Source: Gammaproteobacteria bacterium (GTDB lineage Bacteria; Pseudomonadota; Gammaproteobacteria; Enterobacterales; Alteromonadaceae). From it: a DNA stretch of 36,528 bases. Positions 7,751-16,277 of this stretch are shown one piece after another (the first letter of the stretch is position 1; every line of letters starts with the position of its first letter). Both the position numbers and the translations under genes were made by a program. The notes under the pieces are model-generated. The model ran no database searches. It had not been told where the DNA came from and saw nothing but the letters and a program-made list of their open reading frames with translations. The DNA lies in contig JAAFAI010000035.1 of assembly GCA_018222405.1 (NCBI GenBank), positions 1-36,528 of the forward strand. Direction: 5' to 3'.

Positions 7751-9244
7751 ATGAATAAAGAAATTTTGTTAGTGGCAGAAGCCGTTTCTAATGAAAAACA
7801 AGTGCCAAGAGAAAAGATTTTTGAGGCGTTAGAATTTGCCATTGCAAGTGCCACAAAAAAGAAAAACGAAGGCGAAATTGAAGTACGCGTAAGCATTAAT
7901 CGCGAAACCGGCGATTTTGATACCTTCCGTCGTTGGCTGGTAATTCCTGATGATCAGGAACAGGAAAATCCGTTTGCCGAACTTACCTTTTCTGCGGCGC
8001 AAATTGATGAGCCGGAGATCCAGGTGGGTGATTACGTAGAAGAGCAGATTGAATCAATCGCCTTCGACCGTATTACCACACAAACGGCGAAGCAGGTCAT
8101 TGTGCAGAAAGTGCGTGAAGCAGAACGTGCACAAATGGTTGCCGAATATGAAGATAAAGTTGGCGAACTGGTAACTGGTACCGTTAAAAAAGTAAATCGC
8201 GACAACATCATTATCGATTTGGGTAACAATGCTGAAGGCGTTATTTACCGTGATGATATGCTGCCTCGCGAAACTTTCCGCCCGGGTGACCGGGTGCGCG
8301 GATTGCTGTATGTAATCCGTCCGGAAGCTCGCGGTGCACAACTGTTTGTGAGCCGTACCCATCCGGAGATGCTGGTTGAGTTGTTCCGACTGGAAGTTCC
8401 GGAAATCGCCGAAGAAACATTAGAAATTAAATCCGCCGCACGGGATCCTGGCTCACGAGCCAAAATCGCGGTTAAGACCAACGATAAGCGTCTTGACCCG
8501 GTTGGTGCCTGCGTAGGCATGCGTGGTTCACGAGTACAGGCAGTATCCGGTGAGCTGGGCGGAGAAAGAGTCGATATTGTGTTATGGGATGAAAACCCGG
8601 CGCAATTTGTTATCAATGCAATGGCACCTGCAGAAGTTGCATCCATTGTGGTTGATGAAGACACGCATACCATGGAAGTAGCAGTAGAAGCCGATAACCT
8701 GGCTCAGGCTATCGGTCGGAGTGGACAGAACGTTCGTCTGGCAAGTCAACTGACTGGCTGGGAACTGAACGTAATGACCATTGAGGATTTGAACCAGAAA
8801 CACCAGGCAGAAAACGAAAGAGTTCTGGCGGTATTCGTTAACGGTCTGGACATCGACGAAGACTTCGCAAGTGTCTTGGTTGAGGAAGGCTTCACTTCAT
8901 TAGAAGAAGTTGCCTATGTTCCAGTCAGCGAATTATTGGCCATTGATGGCCTTGATGAAGACACCGTTGAAGAATTACGTAATCGTGCACGTGCAGCACT
9001 GACCACTCAGGCACTAGCCAACGAGGAATCGCTTGAGAGCTCAGAACCCACCGAGGAATTGCTGAACCTTGAAGGTATGGACAAGCACCTGGCGTATGTT
9101 CTGGCAAGTAGAGGTATCATCGATTTGGAAGCGCTGGCTGAACAGGGCACCGATGATATCAGTGATGTAGAAGGACTGGACGAAGAGAAAGCCGGTGCAT
9201 TGATTATGGCTGCACGAAACAAAGTCTGGTTCAACGAAGAATAA
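7751..9244 (+). CDS. nusA: Transcription termination/antitermination factor NusA
   Basis: NusA binds RNA polymerase and nascent RNA and modulates pausing, intrinsic termination and antitermination. The 497-residue product (E. coli: 495) has the N-terminal polymerase-binding domain (1-125), S1 domain (about 135-200, GTVKKVNRDNIIIDLG), two KH domains (about 230-345, with VGACVGMRGSRVQ and AIGRSGQNVRLAS) and two C-terminal acidic helix-hairpin repeats (about 365-415 and 440-490). The two repeats mark the gammaproteobacterial form. It lies between rimP and infB. Because NusA affects hairpin-dependent termination, the two hairpins before rimP suggest feedback on its own operon. Confidence 0.97.
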   Translation: MNKEILLVAEAVSNEKQVPREKIFEALEFAIASATKKKNEGEIEVRVSINRETGDFDTFRRWLVIPDDQEQENPFAELTFSAAQIDEPEIQVGDYVEEQIESIAFDRITTQTAKQVIVQKVREAERAQMVAEYEDKVGELVTGTVKKVNRDNIIIDLGNNAEGVIYRDDMLPRETFRPGDRVRGLLYVIRPEARGAQLFVSRTHPEMLVELFRLEVPEIAEETLEIKSAARDPGSRAKIAVKTNDKRLDPVGACVGMRGSRVQAVSGELGGERVDIVLWDENPAQFVINAMAPAEVASIVVDEDTHTMEVAVEADNLAQAIGRSGQNVRLASQLTGWELNVMTIEDLNQKHQAENERVLAVFVNGLDIDEDFASVLVEEGFTSLEEVAYVPVSELLAIDGLDEDTVEELRNRARAALTTQALANEESLESSEPTEELLNLEGMDKHLAYVLASRGIIDLEALAEQGTDDISDVEGLDEEKAGALIMAARNKVWFNEE

Positions 9245-9268
9245 GGTCGACAAGGGGAAAAACGCGTA

Positions 9269-11857
9269 ATGGCAGATGTATCCATTGAAAAACTCGCCAG
9301 TGATATCGGGACTAGCGTTGACCGGTTAGTGAGTCAGTTTAGCGACGCCGGCATTAAAAAAGCCGCCGGTGAGAACGTGACTGAAGATGAGAAACGCAAA
9401 CTACTGGACCACCTGAGCAAACAGCACGGTGGTACCAATGGTGGTGAACCTAAGAAAATGACGTTGCAACGTAAAACAACCAGCACGTTAAGCTTAGGTA
9501 AGTCGAAAGAAGTAAAAGTTGAAGTTCGTAAGAAGCGTACTTACGTGAAACGTACGGACATTGAAGAGCAGCGTCAGGCAGAAGAAGAAGCCCGTCTGAA
9601 GCGTGAAGCGGAAGAAAAAGCGGCTGAGGAAGCTCGTAAAGCGGCAGAAGAGAAAGCGCGTAAAGCGGAAGAAGCCCGTAAAGCGGCCGAAGAAGAGAAA
9701 GCTCGCCGTGCTGAAAAAGCCAAGCAGGAAGCTGCTGCACGTGCAGAAGCCGAGTCTGAGCTGTCAGAAGAAGAGTTAAAAGAGCAGGAAGAAGCGCGTC
9801 AGGAAGAAGAACGTTTACGCAAGCAGCAGGAAGAAGAAGCGCAGCGTAAACTGGAAGAAGACGCGAAAAAAGCCGCTGAAGAAGCGCGTAAACTGGCTGA
9901 AGAAAACGAACGTCGCTGGAAAGAAGAAGAAGAGCGCCGTAAGAAACAAGAAGCCGAAGAAGTGCACATGCACTCAAACCGTTACGCGCAGGAAGCGGAA
10001 GACGAAGAAGATATGCAGGTTGAGCGTTCTTCACGTCGTCGTAAGAAGCCGAATAAGAAAGCCAGTGAAAGCCTCAAGCAAGGCTTTAACAAGCCAGCAG
10101 CGCCGGTTGAGCGTGTGGTTAAACTGGGTGAAACCATCACCGTTGGTGAGTTGGCAAGTCGCTTAGCCATTAAGGTTCAGGAAGTCATTAAAGCCATGAT
10201 GAAAATGGGCGAAATGGCGACTATTAACCAGGTATTGGACCAGGACACTGCTGTACTGGTTGTCGAAGAAATGGGCCATAAATATGAACTGGTCAACGAC
10301 AACGCGCTAGAAGATGAGTTGTTAGCAGGTTCAGGCAACGGTGATAAAACCACTCGCGCTCCGGTTGTAACCATTATGGGTCACGTTGACCATGGTAAAA
10401 CCTCACTGCTCGATTACATCCGTCGCGCCAAAGTGGCGGCCGGTGAAGCGGGTGGTATTACCCAGCACATCGGTGCTTACAGCGTAGACACTGAAAACGG
10501 CAAGATCACGTTCCTGGATACTCCCGGACACGCCGCCTTTACAGCCATGCGTGCACGTGGTGCTACAGCAACCGACATTGTTGTTCTGGTTGTAGCCGCA
10601 GACGATGGTGTAATGCCACAGACTAAAGAAGCGGTTCAGCACAGTCGCGCAGCAGGCGTTCCACTGATTATTGCTGTTAACAAAATGGATAAAGAAGCTG
10701 CCGATCCGGATCGGGTTAAAACCGAACTGTCGCAACTGGAAGTTATCTCTGAAGAGTGGGGCGGTGAGCACCAGTTTGTTAACGTATCAGCCAAAACAGG
10801 TATGGGCGTTGATGAACTGCTGGAAGCTATCTCCCTGCAGGCTGAAGTTCTGGATCTTAAAGCAACACCAACCGGCCCAGGCCGCGGTATTGTAGTTGAG
10901 TCTCGCCTGGATAAAGGCCGTGGCCCGATTGCCTCGGTACTGGTTCAGGAAGGTGAAGTGAAAGCCGGTGATATCCTGCTGTGTGGTGAAGAATACGGTC
11001 GTGTTCGTGCCATGCGCGATGAGAACGGTAACGATGTAAAAGTTGCTGGTCCGTCAACGCCGGTAGAGATTCTGGGTCTTTCAGGTGTACCGGTAGCGGG
11101 AGAAGACGCACTGGTAGTGCAGGATGAGCGTAAGGCCCGAGAAGTGGCCGGTAAACGTCATCAGAAGAAACGCGAGCTTAAACTTGCCCGTCAGCAGAAA
11201 GCTAAACTGGAAAACATGTTTGCTAACATGGAAGCCGGTGACGTGAGCGAGCTGAACGTGGTACTGAAAGCTGACGTACAGGGCTCTGTTGAAGCGATTT
11301 CTGAGTCACTGACCAAACTGTCTACCAGTGAAGTTAAAGTGAATATCGTGGGTAGTGGTGTAGGTGGTATTACTGAAACCGACGCCAGCCTGGCGGCGGC
11401 ATCAAGTGCTATCGTGGTTGGTTTTAACGTTCGTGCCGATGCAACCGCACGTCGCGTGATTGAAGCGGAAGAAATCGACCTGCGTTACTACAGCGTTATC
11501 TATGACCTGATTGATGAAGTGAAAGCGGCCATGAGTGGTATGCTGGCACCAGAATTCAAACAGGAAATCATGGGTCTTGCCGAAGTACGTGACGTATTCA
11601 AGTCACCGAAACTGGGCGCAATTGCCGGTTGTATGGTAACTGAAGGTACTGTTAAACGTAGCAACCCAATTCGTGTACTGCGTGAAAACGTGGTTATCTA
11701 CGAAGGTGAGCTTGAATCGCTGCGTCGCTTTAAAGATGACGTTCAGGAAGTTCGTAACGGTATGGAATGTGGTATCGGTGTTAAAAACTACAACGACGTA
11801 AAAGTGGGCGACCAAATTGAGGTCTTCCAGGTAGTTGAAGTTAAACGCGAAATCTAA
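9269..11857 (+). CDS. infB: Translation initiation factor IF-2
   Basis: IF-2 is the GTPase that brings initiator tRNA to the 30S subunit and promotes 50S joining. The 862-residue product starts with the small IF2_N fold. A long Glu/Lys/Ala/Arg-rich stretch at about 90-235 should form a charged helix. A second IF2_N domain follows near residue 290. The GTP-binding domain starts near 368, with GHVDHGKTS from Gly371, DTPGHAAF and NKMDK, then the C-terminal domains that bind fMet-tRNA. Start ATG 9269 follows GGGGAAAA, 24 bp after nusA. The low-complexity segment creates a long open frame on the opposite strand (9450-10034), which is an artefact. Confidence 0.97.
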   Translation: MADVSIEKLASDIGTSVDRLVSQFSDAGIKKAAGENVTEDEKRKLLDHLSKQHGGTNGGEPKKMTLQRKTTSTLSLGKSKEVKVEVRKKRTYVKRTDIEEQRQAEEEARLKREAEEKAAEEARKAAEEKARKAEEARKAAEEEKARRAEKAKQEAAARAEAESELSEEELKEQEEARQEEERLRKQQEEEAQRKLEEDAKKAAEEARKLAEENERRWKEEEERRKKQEAEEVHMHSNRYAQEAEDEEDMQVERSSRRRKKPNKKASESLKQGFNKPAAPVERVVKLGETITVGELASRLAIKVQEVIKAMMKMGEMATINQVLDQDTAVLVVEEMGHKYELVNDNALEDELLAGSGNGDKTTRAPVVTIMGHVDHGKTSLLDYIRRAKVAAGEAGGITQHIGAYSVDTENGKITFLDTPGHAAFTAMRARGATATDIVVLVVAADDGVMPQTKEAVQHSRAAGVPLIIAVNKMDKEAADPDRVKTELSQLEVISEEWGGEHQFVNVSAKTGMGVDELLEAISLQAEVLDLKATPTGPGRGIVVESRLDKGRGPIASVLVQEGEVKAGDILLCGEEYGRVRAMRDENGNDVKVAGPSTPVEILGLSGVPVAGEDALVVQDERKAREVAGKRHQKKRELKLARQQKAKLENMFANMEAGDVSELNVVLKADVQGSVEAISESLTKLSTSEVKVNIVGSGVGGITETDASLAAASSAIVVGFNVRADATARRVIEAEEIDLRYYSVIYDLIDEVKAAMSGMLAPEFKQEIMGLAEVRDVFKSPKLGAIAGCMVTEGTVKRSNPIRVLRENVVIYEGELESLRRFKDDVQEVRNGMECGIGVKNYNDVKVGDQIEVFQVVEVKREI

Positions 11858-11880
11858 GCTCAGCGAATAACTAAAGTATA

Positions 11881-11906
11881 GCGGGGGCTCTGAAGCCCCC
11901 GCTTTT
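11881..11906 (+). terminator. Strong intrinsic terminator between infB and rbfA
   Basis: A nine-base GC-rich perfect stem (GCGGGGGCT at 11881-11889 with 11894-11902) with a four-base loop is followed by TTTT. It lies within an otherwise continuous operon, so rbfA-truB would depend on readthrough or a local promoter. The only local -10 candidate I see is TACACT at 11925-11930, with a poor -35. Confidence 0.8.
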
Positions 11907-11967
11907 GTCTGTGCAATAGTCCGCTACACTAAAAGCAGGGCAGATTGCAAAACAGAGGAGAGTAACT

Positions 11968-12363
11968 ATGGCTCGGGAATTTTCTCGAACTGATCGGGTT
12001 GCCCAGCAAATCCACAAAGAAGTGGCCAGTTTGCTGCAAAATGAATACAAGTACCGGGTAGGAAACCTGCCTTTTATTACGCTTTCTGATGTGGAGGTCT
12101 CCCGGGATCTGGCACATGCTAAAATCTTTATCACGTTTTACAACAGTGATGAAAAAGAAACTAAAGCGCAAATGAAACAGCTGGCCGAGAACACCGGCTT
12201 TCTGCGTAGCTTGTTAGCTAAACGCTTGCGTATGCGTGCGGTACCGCACCTGCATTTCTTTGAAGACAAGTCGATTACTGAAGGCATGCGTATCTCTAAC
12301 CTGGTGAGTGAAACTATCGCTCGTGATAAAGAACGGTCGAATAACGACGACGAGCAGGAATAA
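11968..12363 (+). CDS. rbfA: 30S ribosome-binding factor RbfA
   Basis: RbfA is a small KH-like protein that helps mature the 5' end of 16S rRNA and is needed for cold growth in E. coli. The 131-residue product (E. coli: 133) shows MAREFSRTDRVAQQIHKEVASLLQ, ITLSDVEVSRDLAHAKIF and the C-terminal VPHLHFFEDKSITEG. A strong AGAGGAGAG ribosome-binding site precedes ATG 11968. truB starts 6 bp after its stop. Confidence 0.96.
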   Translation: MAREFSRTDRVAQQIHKEVASLLQNEYKYRVGNLPFITLSDVEVSRDLAHAKIFITFYNSDEKETKAQMKQLAENTGFLRSLLAKRLRMRAVPHLHFFEDKSITEGMRISNLVSETIARDKERSNNDDEQE

Positions 12364-12369
12364 TCAGGT

Positions 12370-13353
12370 ATGGCAAGAAAACGCAAAGGCCGGGCAGTAA
12401 ACGGCATTGTGTTAATTGATAAACCTCTTGGCGGTTCATCAAACCAAATTTTACAAAAGGTGCGCTGGTTATATCAGGCTCAAAAAGCCGGTCATACCGG
12501 TGCACTCGATCCACTGGCTACCGGCATGTTACCGGTGTGCTTAGGTGAAGCCACCAAATTTTCTCAATATTTGCTCGACGCCGATAAAGAGTATGAAGTC
12601 ACGGCCCGTCTTGGCATTCGTACCACAACGTCTGATGCCGATGGCGAAATCGTTGAGGAGCGTGATGTCTCATGCGGTGAAGAGGAAGTCCGCGCTGCGT
12701 GTTTATCGTTCTTAGGCAGCAGCAAGCAGGTACCCTCGATGTTTTCGGCGCTTAAGTACCAGGGAAAGCCGCTTTATTACTATGCCAGACAGGGCATTGA
12801 AGTGCCCCGTGAAGCACGTGATATCACCATATTTGAACTGGAAATTACGCGTATTGCTTTGCCAGAGGTGGACATGCGGGTACGGTGTAGTAAAGGCACT
12901 TACATTCGCTCGCTAGTAGATGATATTGGGCAGCAGTTAGGTTGTGGCGCTTATGTAACCCGGTTACACAGAACTAAAGTGGCAGATTATCCCACGCCGA
13001 ATATGATTTCTGTGGAGGCTCTCGAAGCTATGGTAGAGCAGGAGGTTGCTGAGCGTGATTATAAGGCTATTGATGCGCTGTTGTTACCGATGGACACTGC
13101 TGTTAAAAGCTTACCTGCTGTTGAACTATCCGCCGCTGAGACTCATCGGTTGCAACATGGTCAGAGTGTAACGCCATTGCAAACTGATAGCCTTGCCGAA
13201 GGCCAGCAGTATCGTATTTACGATAGCAGCAATAGTCCCGCCAGGTTTCTCGGCGTCGGCGAGGGCGTATGTGCACCTAAAGATCAAAAAGCTCCCGCTG
13301 ATCAGGTGTTTGTTGCGCCCCGTCGCAGTGTGGTTTACAGCGCAGAATCGTAA
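12370..13353 (+). CDS. truB: tRNA pseudouridine-55 synthase TruB
   Basis: TruB converts U55 in the T loop of most tRNAs to pseudouridine. The 327-residue product carries the catalytic motif GHTGALDPLATGMLP with Asp47 as nucleophile (Asp48 in E. coli). It also has the KxxPxMFSALKYQGKPLY-type substrate segment, the strand RVRCSKGTYIRSLVDDIG and a C-terminal PUA-like region from about residue 255. It starts 6 bp after rbfA, implying coupled expression. It is slightly longer than E. coli TruB (314). Confidence 0.96.
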   Translation: MARKRKGRAVNGIVLIDKPLGGSSNQILQKVRWLYQAQKAGHTGALDPLATGMLPVCLGEATKFSQYLLDADKEYEVTARLGIRTTTSDADGEIVEERDVSCGEEEVRAACLSFLGSSKQVPSMFSALKYQGKPLYYYARQGIEVPREARDITIFELEITRIALPEVDMRVRCSKGTYIRSLVDDIGQQLGCGAYVTRLHRTKVADYPTPNMISVEALEAMVEQEVAERDYKAIDALLLPMDTAVKSLPAVELSAAETHRLQHGQSVTPLQTDSLAEGQQYRIYDSSNSPARFLGVGEGVCAPKDQKAPADQVFVAPRRSVVYSAES

Positions 13354-13367
13354 TCGCTTAAAATCAC

Positions 13368-13395
13368 TTGCGCATGGGGCCACGCCAAGTATAAT
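13368..13395 (+). promoter_or_regulatory. Promoter for rpsO
   Basis: TTGCGC at 13368-13373 and a perfect TATAAT at 13390-13395 are separated by 16 bp in the truB-rpsO gap. E. coli rpsO also has its own promoter at this place. The leader of about 60 nt could hold the structured S15 autoregulatory site known in E. coli, but I cannot fold it reliably by eye. Confidence 0.65.
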
Positions 13396-13460
13396 ACGCG
13401 CTCAGTTTTGTCAGACTGAATTAGTGATCGGTCCGGCAGGTTTAAAAACAGGAGAAAATT

Positions 13461-13730
13461 ATGTCACTAACTAAAGAAGAAACCGCAAGCATCGTTGCTG
13501 AATATGGCGTTAAAGAAGGTGATACTGGTTCACCTGAAGTACAAGTTGCACTGTTAACGCACAACATCAACAAGCTGCAATCACACTTCAAATCAAACAA
13601 GAAAGATCACCACTCACGTCGTGGTCTGCTGCGCATGGTTAGCCAGCGCCGTAAACTGCTTGATTACCTGAAAGGTAAAAACGCAGAGCGTTATCTTGAT
13701 CTGATCAAACGTCTTGGTCTGCGTCGCTAA
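13461..13730 (+). CDS. rpsO: 30S ribosomal protein S15
   Basis: S15 is a primary 16S rRNA-binding protein that organises the central domain of the 30S subunit. The 89-residue product is the standard bacterial length and is highly conserved (GDTGSPEVQVALLTHNINKLQ, HHSRRGLLRMVSQRRKLLDYL, YLDLIKRLGLRR). A good AGGAGA site precedes ATG 13461. In E. coli and many relatives pnp follows; here the gene is closed by a terminator and the next gene is convergent and unrelated. Confidence 0.98.
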   Translation: MSLTKEETASIVAEYGVKEGDTGSPEVQVALLTHNINKLQSHFKSNKKDHHSRRGLLRMVSQRRKLLDYLKGKNAERYLDLIKRLGLRR

Positions 13731-13748
13731 TCAGCGATTGACCAACGC

Positions 13749-13776
13749 AAAAAAGCGCCTGTATGGCGCTTTTTTT
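13749..13776. terminator. Bidirectional terminator after rpsO
   Basis: The stem AAGCGCC/GGCGCTT (13753-13759 with 13765-13771) has an A-run on the left and a T-run on the right, so it can stop transcription from rpsO and from the convergent minus-strand gene at 13795. Confidence 0.85.
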
Positions 13777-13794
13777 GTATCTGAACGATGACTA

Positions 13795-14532
13795 TCACGG
13801 GGTCAGGTAGCTGTATACAGAAGGCCCGTTGGTTAAATGGGGAATAACGTTCTCTGTTTCCAGCTCCCTGATAAGTACAATCAGCCGTCGTTCAATATTC
13901 TTGCTGCCAATTTGGTTATGAGCCAGAGCCAGGTTTCGTAACAGTAGTGCGACAGTATTTGGATGCTCCAGGGGAATACTTGTCAGAGCGCGATACAAAA
14001 AGGCCTGATAGACCGATTCATAGCTGATTTCACCATAACGGGTGTTAGCCAGTGACATCAGTTCCTCATCATCTGAAGTATGGCCTATAAAAGACAATTC
14101 TTTCTCAAATTCGCTCGGCAAAGATAAGCTGTAACGCAGGGCTTTTATGGTTGAACGTAATTTTTGCCGGCCGGACAAAGTGCAGCTAAAAAAGTAATTC
14201 CTTAACGTGCGGGAATGCTTGTAACGACTTTTTAGCGACAGATAAATTTGTTCAACCTGCTCTGGTTGATGATTGATCGCGCTTTGCATCGCCATACTTA
14301 TCACCACCATATCAGCAAGCTTTAACTCAAGGCCTGAAGCAACCAGATCATTCACTTGCTGGATCACTTCTGAAGCTGCAGCCTTGCTGCCGCTGTATTG
14401 GCTGAGCGTCTGGTATAACGATACTACGGCAGAGGAGTGGTTGTGCAAAAATGCCGGCTGCTGGTATGAGGCCGGAGTAACACTGGCCAGGTTAAGTAAA
14501 GCGGCAACTATATATCCCGAAACGGCCGACAT
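13795..14532 (-). CDS. Exported protein of unknown function
   Basis: I do not recognise this 245-residue protein. The N terminus (MSAVSGYIVAALLNLASVTPAS) looks like a signal peptide or short membrane anchor. The rest is mostly helical with no cysteine pair or catalytic motif that I can name; the pattern of paired helices could be TPR-like, but no clear repeat register is visible. It is convergent with rpsO and shares its bidirectional terminator. The gene occupies the place where pnp would be expected. Codon use looks ordinary for this window. Confidence 0.6.
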   Translation of the reverse strand: MSAVSGYIVAALLNLASVTPASYQQPAFLHNHSSAVVSLYQTLSQYSGSKAAASEVIQQVNDLVASGLELKLADMVVISMAMQSAINHQPEQVEQIYLSLKSRYKHSRTLRNYFFSCTLSGRQKLRSTIKALRYSLSLPSEFEKELSFIGHTSDDEELMSLANTRYGEISYESVYQAFLYRALTSIPLEHPNTVALLLRNLALAHNQIGSKNIERRLIVLIRELETENVIPHLTNGPSVYSYLTP

Positions 14533-14610
14533 AACAATCCTTGTAATGTTCGCGTGTGGCTGGTTAAAGATAAGTTACCGCTTTTTTTAGGTAAATGATA
14601 CAGGCCCTCT

Positions 14611-15048
14611 CTATAGGGTTAGTGATTCACAAGGCAGCTGTCGCAAGCGGTAGCCAGACACGACCCAGTTGAGCCCTGCCACATTTTGTGGATTCACCTC
14701 GGCTATCAGGCAAAACTCTTGTTGTGGGCTTAAATCAAGGGCCAGCTCATTGCTCCAGTCAGCATGAGCGCGAATTTTGAAGGTTTTAAACCCCGGCTCA
14801 ACTAAAAATTGGGTTTGCTGCTGCGGTGCCAGTGAAATAAAGTACTCGTCATCCCAACCAATATACACATCAGTAAGACTGCCTTGTAATTCATCTGAAC
14901 GATAGATAGTAACAATGGCCGCATCATCGGTTTGGGTTATTGCCGGGAGCGAGGATTTTGACACACAGCCACTTGCCAGTATTGTGATTAAAGCAATTGC
15001 CGCTGCCCGGGTTATTGACAGACTCATTTTTCGATGTCTAATCATCAT
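14611..15048 (-). CDS. Small predicted lipoprotein of unknown function
   Basis: This 145-residue protein has an N-terminal signal with the lipobox LASGC, giving a lipidated Cys28 and a mature protein of about 118 residues in the envelope. The mature part (AAIVTIYRSDELQGSLTDVYIGWDDEYFISL, then VEPGFKTFKIRAHAD and EFCLIAEVNP) looks like the small beta-rich lipoprotein domain of the DUF2846 type, but that match is by eye only. Tandem ATGs at 15048 and 15045 follow AGAGG. It lies 78 bp upstream of the unknown exported protein in the same direction and may be cotranscribed with it. Confidence 0.65.
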   Translation of the reverse strand: MMIRHRKMSLSITRAAAIALITILASGCVSKSSLPAITQTDDAAIVTIYRSDELQGSLTDVYIGWDDEYFISLAPQQQTQFLVEPGFKTFKIRAHADWSNELALDLSPQQEFCLIAEVNPQNVAGLNWVVSGYRLRQLPCESLTL

Positions 15049-15146
15049 TATCGCCTCTTCGTTGTTGAGTTGCTGATAATGATGATGGCGGTGGGGTCAA
15101 GCCCGGGTGAAAGAAGCGGCCTTTGGCCGGTTTAGCGCATTAATAA

Positions 15147-15398
15147 TTAAAGAAACCCGCCGTTATCAACCTGAATAACCTGTCCGGTGGCGGCTTTACC
15201 CATTTCACTGGCAAGGTAGAGGGCTGCATAAGCCTGATCACGGTGTTCTACAGAAGGCACCGTGGTGTTGGTATTTTTATCCGAAAACTCCAGCATTACG
15301 TCACCACCTTCTTCGGCGAAGAGTTCTGCGATAGCGAATCCAATACCTTTATTCTCGCCGGTTACAATGACAGCTTTGCTTTCTAAGAGGTTGATCAT
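15147..15398 (-). pseudogene. Short-chain dehydrogenase remnant (internal in-frame deletion)
   Basis: The 83-residue frame joins the start and end of a short-chain dehydrogenase. Residues 1-38 hold the NAD(P)-binding strand-turn-helix (AVIVTGENKGIGFAIAELF, motif TGxxxGIG). Residues about 55-83 are the family C terminus (AALYLASEMGKAATGQVIQVDNGGFL). The middle of about 165 residues, with the NNAG motif and the Ser-Tyr-Lys active site, is absent. A normal family member is about 250 residues. It cannot be an active reductase. There is no Shine-Dalgarno site before the ATG. The frame is still open, so the deletion may be recent. Confidence 0.85.
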
Positions 15399-15590
15399 AG
15401 TAATTTATATGCTTATTCCTTTAACTGGCTTACGACGCGGAAAGAAAAGGTGCGCCGCTACGGCCAATTTGAAAAGCTCACTTTGTGAGAGTCATAATCA
15501 CTACGGAAGGAAAACAAAAAGCGCACATTCATATCAGTTAGCGACCAGATTCATAAATGCTGCGCGGGCAAATGTAAGCTGTGATCAGGG

Positions 15591-16130
15591 CTAGAACAAC
15601 AGAATTTTAAAGCCTATCAGGATGAGTACGATACCGCCGATAAGCTCCGCTTTACTCTCCAGCCAGGTACCGGTTTTAGCACCGATATGCACACCCAGAA
15701 AGCTAAAAATTAACGTAGTAATACCGATTATCAGGCACGCCAGAAAAGGGTTTAAATCCATTAATGTCAGTGAGAACCCGGCGGCCATGGCATCAATGCT
15801 GGTGGCAATGGCCAGTACCAGCATTACCCGGGATGTGATTTTGGCGATATCTTCTTCAATGCCTTCAGACACTGCCTCAAATACCATTTTTGCGCCGATA
15901 AAGAGTAATAAGACAAATGCAATCCAGTGCGCAAAGCTGCCAATCAGGCCAAATAGCCCCTGACCACCCAGGTAACCAATTAATGGCATAATCCCCTGAA
16001 AAACGCCAAAATAGATGGCCGCTGACAGAGACAGCGATTTGGCATTAATAACATGTTTAGAGCCAAGTCCGATAGAAACAGCAAATGCATCCATGCTTAA
16101 CGCCAGCGCTAAAATAATCACTTCTAACAT
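15591..16130 (-). CDS. mntP: Manganese efflux pump MntP
   Basis: MntP exports Mn2+ across the inner membrane and protects against manganese excess. The 179-residue protein (E. coli: 188) has six predicted membrane segments in two related halves, with the acidic motifs SMDAFAVSIGLG near the N terminus and SIDAMAAGFSL at the start of the second half. I chose ATG 16130 because CGGAG lies just upstream; an open frame extends to 16211 without family similarity. In several bacteria mntP is controlled by a yybP-ykoY Mn riboswitch, but I find no GGGGAGTAG-like core here. A small hairpin (16137-16141 with 16158-16162) could cover the ribosome-binding site. Confidence 0.92.
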   Translation of the reverse strand: MLEVIILALALSMDAFAVSIGLGSKHVINAKSLSLSAAIYFGVFQGIMPLIGYLGGQGLFGLIGSFAHWIAFVLLLFIGAKMVFEAVSEGIEEDIAKITSRVMLVLAIATSIDAMAAGFSLTLMDLNPFLACLIIGITTLIFSFLGVHIGAKTGTWLESKAELIGGIVLILIGFKILLF

Positions 16131-16277
16131 AACAACTCCGGAAAAATCAGCCAAGGGCCGGATAAGCAGAGCGAGTGCCCAGCCAAACGTGCATTTTACG
16201 GAATAAGGCACTGCTATAGCCAGGTTTCTGGTAGGTTTTTTGATACGTTTTGTCGATGGAAAACAGGGCTGAAATGG

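Noticed and set aside
9450..10034. A 194-residue open frame antisense to infB
   Set aside because: It is a by-product of the Glu/Lys/Ala-rich codons of the IF-2 linker; the Leu-rich product has no family character and no ribosome-binding site.
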